Positions 59,638 to 64,000 of a stretch of DNA of 64,000 nt are shown here, piece after piece. Position numbers and translations under genes: made by a program. The notes under the pieces were generated by a model. That model did no database searches. It saw only the letters and a list, made by a program, of their open reading frames with translations, and was not told where the DNA came from. Within the stretch, counting starts at the first letter, position 1. Each line of letters starts with the position of its first letter. This stretch comes from Ilumatobacter_A sp041688325 (GTDB lineage: Bacteria; Actinomycetota; Acidimicrobiia; Acidimicrobiales; Ilumatobacteraceae): positions 30,239-94,238 of the forward strand of contig NZ_JBDNIJ010000042.1 in assembly GCF_041688325.1 (NCBI RefSeq). Reading direction: 5' to 3'.

Positions 59638-60240
59638 ATGGCGACGCTTCGATTCAGCTTCGGCACGATGGGCTCGGGTAAGAGCACCGTTGCGCTGCAG
59701 ATCCACCATAACCTGGCCAACCGGCAGCTGTTCGGGCTGTTGCTGACGACCCTCGATCGCGAGGGCAAGCAGGTCACCAGTCGCCTCGGCGTTGCCGCAC
59801 CCGCGATCGAAGTGGCGCCGGATCTCGACGTCTACTCGCTCGCCGTTGCCAACTGGCCAATCCACTACATGGTCTGTGACGAAGCTCAGTTTTATACCGA
59901 GGCGCAGTGCGATCAGTTGGCCCGGGTCGTCGACGACCTCGAGGTTGACGTGTACGCGTTCGGCCTCCTCACCGATTTCAGGGGCAAGCTCTTCGCCGGG
60001 TCGCAACGCATGCTCGAACTCGCCGACGAACACAGTCCACTCCAGGTTGAGGCGCGATGCTGGTGCGGTGCTCGGGCCACCCACAACGCCCGCGTCGTCA
60101 ACGGCGTTGTCGTCTACGTCGGCGACACCGTCGTCGTTGGCGACACGCGACACAATGACGCGCAGCCGCTCTTCGGTGATGCTGTCCGATACGAACTGCT
60201 TTGTCGGAGCCACTTCCGTGACGGCGAACTCGGCGACTGA
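59638..60240 (+). CDS. tdk: thymidine kinase, type II
   Basis: 200 residues. Walker A GTMGSGKSTVAL (about 9-20), Walker B-like YMVCDEAQFY with the catalytic Glu, and the zinc-binding lasso cysteines (CWCG pair and LLCRSH). It phosphorylates thymidine for salvage. The stop precedes the convergent membrane protein gene by 6 bases. Confidence 0.95.
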   Translation: MATLRFSFGTMGSGKSTVALQIHHNLANRQLFGLLLTTLDREGKQVTSRLGVAAPAIEVAPDLDVYSLAVANWPIHYMVCDEAQFYTEAQCDQLARVVDDLEVDVYAFGLLTDFRGKLFAGSQRMLELADEHSPLQVEARCWCGARATHNARVVNGVVVYVGDTVVVGDTRHNDAQPLFGDAVRYELLCRSHFRDGELGD

Positions 60241-60246
60241 ACCGGT

Positions 60247-60717
60247 TCACACCCGGCGCTGATCAGCCAATCTGCAGCCCAAAGCGATGCCAGCGGCGAG
60301 CGACATGCCTCCGAGTCGGAGGAAGATCGAGTCCAGCTCGAGTTGACCAGGGCGTGTGGAGACTTCGATGACTGCCGCGAATCCGATGAAGACCATCGAG
60401 ACAGCGACGCCCGCAACGACGCGTAGCAACGTGTCGAGCCATGCTCCGCGTTGCGTAGAACCAGCGAGCCAGGTCGTTCCGATCGCAACCGCTGCAGCAG
60501 GAAAGAGCACTATCAGATTCGGCGGCAACATCATGAAGCTCAGAACCTCGACGCGCTGATCCCACGCCGTCGCGAAGCGCGTTCCGCCGGCGGTGCGGAC
60601 ACGTTCGAACTGGAATAGCATGAAGCCAAACTGTCCACCGAGCAACAACCAGCCAACGACGGTGAGTTGTTGAACGAGCGCCAACTCCGAGCGCTCGGCG
60701 TCGTCAGGCCCAGGCAC
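60247..60717 (-). CDS. four-helix membrane protein, unknown
   Basis: 156 residues from GTG at 60717, which overlaps the P450 stop by 14 bases. Hydrophobic segments: LTVVGWLLLGGQFGFMLF, VLSFMMLPPNLIVLFPAAAVAIG, VVAGVAVSMVFIGFAAVI and a final LGGMSLAAGIALG. The overlap suggests co-expression with the P450. No domain recognised; function unknown. Confidence 0.7.
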   Translation of the reverse strand: MPGPDDAERSELALVQQLTVVGWLLLGGQFGFMLFQFERVRTAGGTRFATAWDQRVEVLSFMMLPPNLIVLFPAAAVAIGTTWLAGSTQRGAWLDTLLRVVAGVAVSMVFIGFAAVIEVSTRPGQLELDSIFLRLGGMSLAAGIALGCRLADQRRV

Positions 60718-61975
60718 AGTCGAGCCGCTTGATGCCGTTGATGAAGTTGCTCTGCAGGTAGGCGGGCTCGCCCGTGATGTGCAACGACGGGAGGCTGCGA
60801 TGGATCTCATCGAACATCATCGTCATCTCTCGACGTGCGAGGTTTGCGCCGAGGCAGAAGTGTGCGCCGCCAGCACCGAACCCGACTTGTGCGGGCTGCA
60901 TCGAGCGGGCAATGTCGAACCGGTGCGGGTTGTTGAAGACGCGCTCGTCACGGTTGCCCGAGTTGTAAAACATGACAATTTTGTCTCCGGCCTGTACGGG
61001 GAAGCCGTTGATCTCGGTGTCTTCGGTCGCGGTTCGACGGAAGTGGATCACCGGGGTTGACCACCGCACCATCTCCTCCATGGCGGTCTTGGCGTGCGTG
61101 TCGAAGTCGCCGTAGAGCAGTTCGCGCTGTTCGGGAAAGTCGGTGAGCGCCTTCATTCCGTGGCTGATCGCGTTGCGCGTCGTCTCGTTGCCAGCGACGA
61201 CGAGCAGGATGAAGAACGAGCCGAACTCTTGGGGCGTCAACTCCTCGCCGTCGACGACAGCGGTCATCATTGCCGACGTGATGTCGTCCTGCGGGTTGGC
61301 GCGGCGGCTCTCGCCCAGGGTCTGGGCGTACGTGAACATTTCGAGCGAGTGCGTCATCAGGTCGTTGTAGGACGTGACGAAATCGGGGTCGCCAATGCCG
61401 AGGATCGTGTTGGTCCAGGCGAAAATCTGGCCGTAGTCCTCCGGAGGAATACCCATCATGTCGCAGATGATCTCGAGCGGAAGTGCCGCTGCGACGTGCT
61501 CGACGAAGTCACACGTTTTGTCGGCGAATTGTTCTTGGATCCGCTCGACGATCAGCTTCGCCTTGTCGACGACCATTGCTTCGACCTTGGCGACTTCCTT
61601 CGGTGTAAAGCCCTTTGAGACGATCGAGCGGAGGCGGTAGTGCTTTGGGTCGTCCATGTTGATCATCGACCCGAAGAACTCGCTCATTTCCTGGGGGAGG
61701 TCGCCGATGTTCGAACCTTGGCCAGAGCAGAAGAGCTTGGCGTTGCGGCTGACGGCCCAGATGTCTTCGTGTCGTGTGAGTGCGTAGTAGCCAGCACCCG
61801 GTGGAAACGGCGAGTCTTCGATGACGCGTTCTTCGAAGTGCTGAAGTTCGGGGGTGTCACGAAGCAGCTTGAAGGTGGCTTCGCGCATATCGCGCGGCCC
61901 CGCCCAGAACTCCATGTTGGAGAGGTCGATCTGGTCGAGGGAAATGTCGGCAGGGTTGGGCGGCATGGGTCGCAC
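60704..61975 (-). CDS. cytochrome P450
   Basis: 423 residues. The haem-binding loop GFGAGGAHFCLGANLARRE carries the thiolate Cys; the I-helix has LVVAGNETTRNAI (AG-x-E-TT) and the K-helix EEMVRWSTPV (ExxR). The sequence HFRRTATEDTEI and FYNSGNRDERVF resemble CYP124/125/142 steroid- or terpene-side-chain hydroxylases of actinobacteria. Substrate not certain. It is soluble with no redox partner gene nearby. Confidence 0.92.
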   Translation of the reverse strand: MRPMPPNPADISLDQIDLSNMEFWAGPRDMREATFKLLRDTPELQHFEERVIEDSPFPPGAGYYALTRHEDIWAVSRNAKLFCSGQGSNIGDLPQEMSEFFGSMINMDDPKHYRLRSIVSKGFTPKEVAKVEAMVVDKAKLIVERIQEQFADKTCDFVEHVAAALPLEIICDMMGIPPEDYGQIFAWTNTILGIGDPDFVTSYNDLMTHSLEMFTYAQTLGESRRANPQDDITSAMMTAVVDGEELTPQEFGSFFILLVVAGNETTRNAISHGMKALTDFPEQRELLYGDFDTHAKTAMEEMVRWSTPVIHFRRTATEDTEINGFPVQAGDKIVMFYNSGNRDERVFNNPHRFDIARSMQPAQVGFGAGGAHFCLGANLARREMTMMFDEIHRSLPSLHITGEPAYLQSNFINGIKRLDCAWA

Positions 61976-62070
61976 TGTAGATAACAGCGACCCCGTATTG
62001 CAGAGTCCTCCGTCTTCGTTTCTGACGACTTGAGCGGCTGGGCCAACTGCTCGCTGTGCGTGATGGTTAA

Positions 62071-62796
62071 ATGACGTCGATGATGAACCTCTCTGAAATC
62101 GAACGTGTTCTCGTCGTCACGGCGCACCCGGACGACGTCGACTTCGGCGCAGCAGGCACGGTCGCGAACATGACCGACGCTGGCATCGAGGTGGTGTACT
62201 GCCTCGTGACCGATGGTCAAGCGGGTGGTTTCGATCACTCGATCCCACGCGACGAGATGGCGTCTATCCGTCGTACAGAGCAGACCAACGCGGCGGCTGC
62301 GGTGGGGGTTACCCGGCTCGTCTTCCTCGGCCATATGGACGGCGCAGCGGTTGCTGACATGGCAATGCGCCACGACATCAGCAAGGTCATTCGCGAGGTG
62401 CGCCCACAGGTCGTGATCACACACAACCCACTGCGCAACCTCGATTCGACCTATGGTTCGCATCCCGACCACATCGCCACGGGCGAAGCGACGATGTGTG
62501 CCGTCTACCCGGACGCACGCAACCCGTTCGCCTTCCCCGGGACCGAATGTGCCCAGCTCGAAGACTGGGCGGTGAGCGAAGTCTGGGTGATGCTCGGAGC
62601 TGAGGCGAACGACTTCGTCGATATCACCGAGCAACTCGACCGCAAGATCCGTGCGTTGCGCTGCCACGAGAGCCAGCATCGTGATCCGGACGCGATGGAA
62701 GAACGGGTGCGTGAGTGGTGGAAGAGCATCGCAGCGGAGCGAGGGCGGCCTGAAGGCTCAAGTGCAGAAGCATTCCGAGTGGTCGATACAAAATAG
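62071..62796 (+). CDS. PIG-L family deacetylase
   Basis: 241 residues from ATG at 62071. The metal motif AHPDDVDFGAAG (His-Pro-Asp-Asp) at about 17-28 and the third ligand in SHPDHIATGEA are present. The fold and these motifs are those of MshB/Bca/LmbE zinc deacetylases, which act on N-acetylglucosaminyl substrates. In actinobacteria it may serve mycothiol synthesis or conjugate amidase; the exact substrate is open. Divergent from the P450 gene (95-bp gap). Confidence 0.9.
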   Translation: MTSMMNLSEIERVLVVTAHPDDVDFGAAGTVANMTDAGIEVVYCLVTDGQAGGFDHSIPRDEMASIRRTEQTNAAAAVGVTRLVFLGHMDGAAVADMAMRHDISKVIREVRPQVVITHNPLRNLDSTYGSHPDHIATGEATMCAVYPDARNPFAFPGTECAQLEDWAVSEVWVMLGAEANDFVDITEQLDRKIRALRCHESQHRDPDAMEERVREWWKSIAAERGRPEGSSAEAFRVVDTK

Positions 62797-62849
62797 TTCG
62801 ATGATGACGTGCTCGTCGATCGACACCGCGACTCCAGTTGCTGACGGCG

Positions 62850-63305
62850 TTACAGGCGGTAGCCGTGCGGCCGTGCGGCGTGTACGAGCACGGCGTCGCG
62901 GTCGCTCGGGCACGGGCCGGCCGTGAGTACGTACGGCTCGCCAGCACTTGTGAGTTCGGCGAGAGTAAAGCCCTGGCAGCTGTCACCGACGCCAGTGCCC
63001 ATCGCGTGCATTGCACTGATTTCCAAGCCGGCTGACTCTGCCTCGGCGGCCCACAGATGGATGAGGCCCTGACGTAGCGCCGGATCTTCCAGAAGGTCCG
63101 TGCCTTCGAGCGTGAGCGTCACATTGGAGATATGTACGGGCTGGAGCGTGTCGACGTCGACGACGTCGCCGTCCAACTCGCCGTCAAGCATGACCACGAC
63201 CGGGCCACCCTCGGCTGCTATCCCACCGACAAAGCCGTAGCGCACCACGGGGAACCCGTCGTCGCCAGTTGTGGCGTAACGAACTCGATCACCGTGGTGG
63301 AACAT
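62850..63305 (-). CDS. hypothetical protein
   Basis: 151 residues. The N-terminal half is rich in Val and Gly with short strands (DRVRYATTGDDGFPVVRYGFVGG, GPVVVMLDGEL); the C-terminal half ends VHAARPHGYRL. No signal, membrane span or motif recognised. Its start is 2 bases from the stop of the serine hydrolase gene upstream on the same strand, so the two form an operon. Function unknown. Confidence 0.6.
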   Translation of the reverse strand: MFHHGDRVRYATTGDDGFPVVRYGFVGGIAAEGGPVVVMLDGELDGDVVDVDTLQPVHISNVTLTLEGTDLLEDPALRQGLIHLWAAEAESAGLEISAMHAMGTGVGDSCQGFTLAELTSAGEPYVLTAGPCPSDRDAVLVHAARPHGYRL

Positions 63306-63307
63306 GG

Positions 63308-64000
63308 TCAGCTCACAGGCTCTGTTATTGCGAACTCGTCGAGGACGGCGTCAGACAGCTCTGGCCAGTGTTGGAGCGCATCGCCCGACCACTGATCGAA
63401 GGGGCGGTCGGTCAACGCAACCAGCGACACGTCGGCGGCTGGGTCGGTCCACATCATCGTGCCGGAACCCCCGAAGTGGCCGTACGTGGTCGGGTCGTTG
63501 CGCGTGCCTGTCCAGTGCGGCGACTTATCACCGCGAATCTCAAATCCAAGGCCCCAAGGGCACCGTTCATAGCGGCCCACGCCCGGAACCATACCTCCGA
63601 GTGAAGGGAACTGAACACGGACAGTTTCGTCGGCGGTTGCCGATGCCAGGATGCGTGGAGTGCGTGCCTCAGCAAGGAATCGCACCACGTCGTGGACCGA
63701 AGCCCATACCCCATATGCCGGGGATCCGATCAACTCGGCGGAGGTCATGCCGAGCGGTTCGAACACGGCGAGCGAGAGGTATTGGGCGAAGGGCATGTCA
63801 GCATGCGACTCGACCCAAGCAGCAGCGAGTTCGACACCGCCGTTCGAGTATGTGCGGGTACGTTCCGGCGCCGCAATCGGATCGGTGCCCATGAAGCCGT
63901 ACCCGCCTGCATGGCTCAGGAGGTGTCGCATCGTGCAGCCAGGCTGCCCGGCGAATCGCTCGTCGATGACGGTGTCGAGGTCGACGATGCCTTCTTCGAC
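63308..64000 (-). CDS. serine hydrolase (beta-lactamase class C family), 5' part missing
   Basis: At least 230 residues; the frame is open to the window end, where the 5' part is cut. The segment MRHLLSHAGGYGF matches the class C signature region LLSHTSGL-type, then TYSNGGVELAAAWVE (Tyr-x-Asn catalytic motif), and HFGGSGTMMWTDP (H-x-G motif). The Ser-x-x-Lys nucleophile would lie beyond base 64000. Probably an esterase or peptidase of the beta-lactamase family rather than a true lactamase. Confidence 0.8.
   Translation of the reverse strand, partial: VEEGIVDLDTVIDERFAGQPGCTMRHLLSHAGGYGFMGTDPIAAPERTRTYSNGGVELAAAWVESHADMPFAQYLSLAVFEPLGMTSAELIGSPAYGVWASVHDVVRFLAEARTPRILASATADETVRVQFPSLGGMVPGVGRYERCPWGLGFEIRGDKSPHWTGTRNDPTTYGHFGGSGTMMWTDPAADVSLVALTDRPFDQWSGDALQHWPELSDAVLDEFAITEPVS

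Overview
The window is a high-G+C bacterial chromosome segment carrying mostly core genes. Gene order and content point to an actinobacterium, most likely of the class Acidimicrobiia (Ilumatobacter-like). The evidence is the DUF177-rpmF-plsX-acpP-rnc-mutM-smc-ftsY-ffh-rpsP-khpA-rimM-trmD-rplS-yraN block, the mycobacterial-type lexA / LysM (ChiZ-like) / nrdR arrangement, a two-gene AddAB-type recombination nuclease, UvrD2 with an HRDC domain, actinobacterial LexA boxes (CGAAC-N4-GTTCG), many GTG starts and 1-8 bp start/stop overlaps. The species assignment is inference; no 16S gene is present.

Layout. 1-13.7 kb: lipid initiation, RNA processing, SRP and translation genes, all on the + strand. 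13.7-14.4 kb: a small MazF-type toxin-antitoxin pair and a 36-aa membrane protein. 14.7-32.2 kb: SulP transporter, AddB/AddA nuclease-helicase, GHMP kinase, acetyltransferase, rpe, an RNA methyltransferase, an ECF sigma/anti-sigma pair, psuG, two tandem flavodoxin-fold quinone reductases and a TSUP permease. 32.3-33.8 kb: a decayed helix-hairpin-helix gene, a DUF2889 gene, tRNA-His and tRNA-Lys with a strong terminator. 33.8-47.2 kb: DUF983 protein, SOS-regulated recA, amidohydrolase, miaB, chorismate mutase, miaA, dapF, hflX, dapC, then lexA, ChiZ-like protein and nrdR. 47.2-56.2 kb: RibD-like reductase, molybdopterin oxidoreductase, a DnaA-box cluster, a phosphoglycerate-mutase-like protein, UvrD2, a hemolysin III family protein and a CDP-alcohol phosphatidyltransferase. 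56.2-64 kb: KorAB 2-oxoacid:ferredoxin oxidoreductase, a 55-aa lipoprotein, thymidine kinase, a P450, a PIG-L deacetylase and a serine hydrolase cut by the window end.

Links between genes: recA, lexA and the ChiZ-like gene form an SOS module with visible LexA boxes for recA and lexA. AddAB and UvrD2 add DNA repair functions. dapF and dapC belong to lysine/peptidoglycan diaminopimelate synthesis. miaB and miaA modify the same tRNA base (A37).

No large undescribed multigene system is evident. The least explained material is intergenic: 12-bp tandem arrays at four sites (three of them next to perfect hairpins), a 126-bp element with 16-bp inverted ends that has lengthened rpe, a 106-bp element with 19-bp inverted ends, a DnaA-box cluster away from dnaA, and a miaA gene with no ATG/GTG/TTG start ahead of its Walker A motif.
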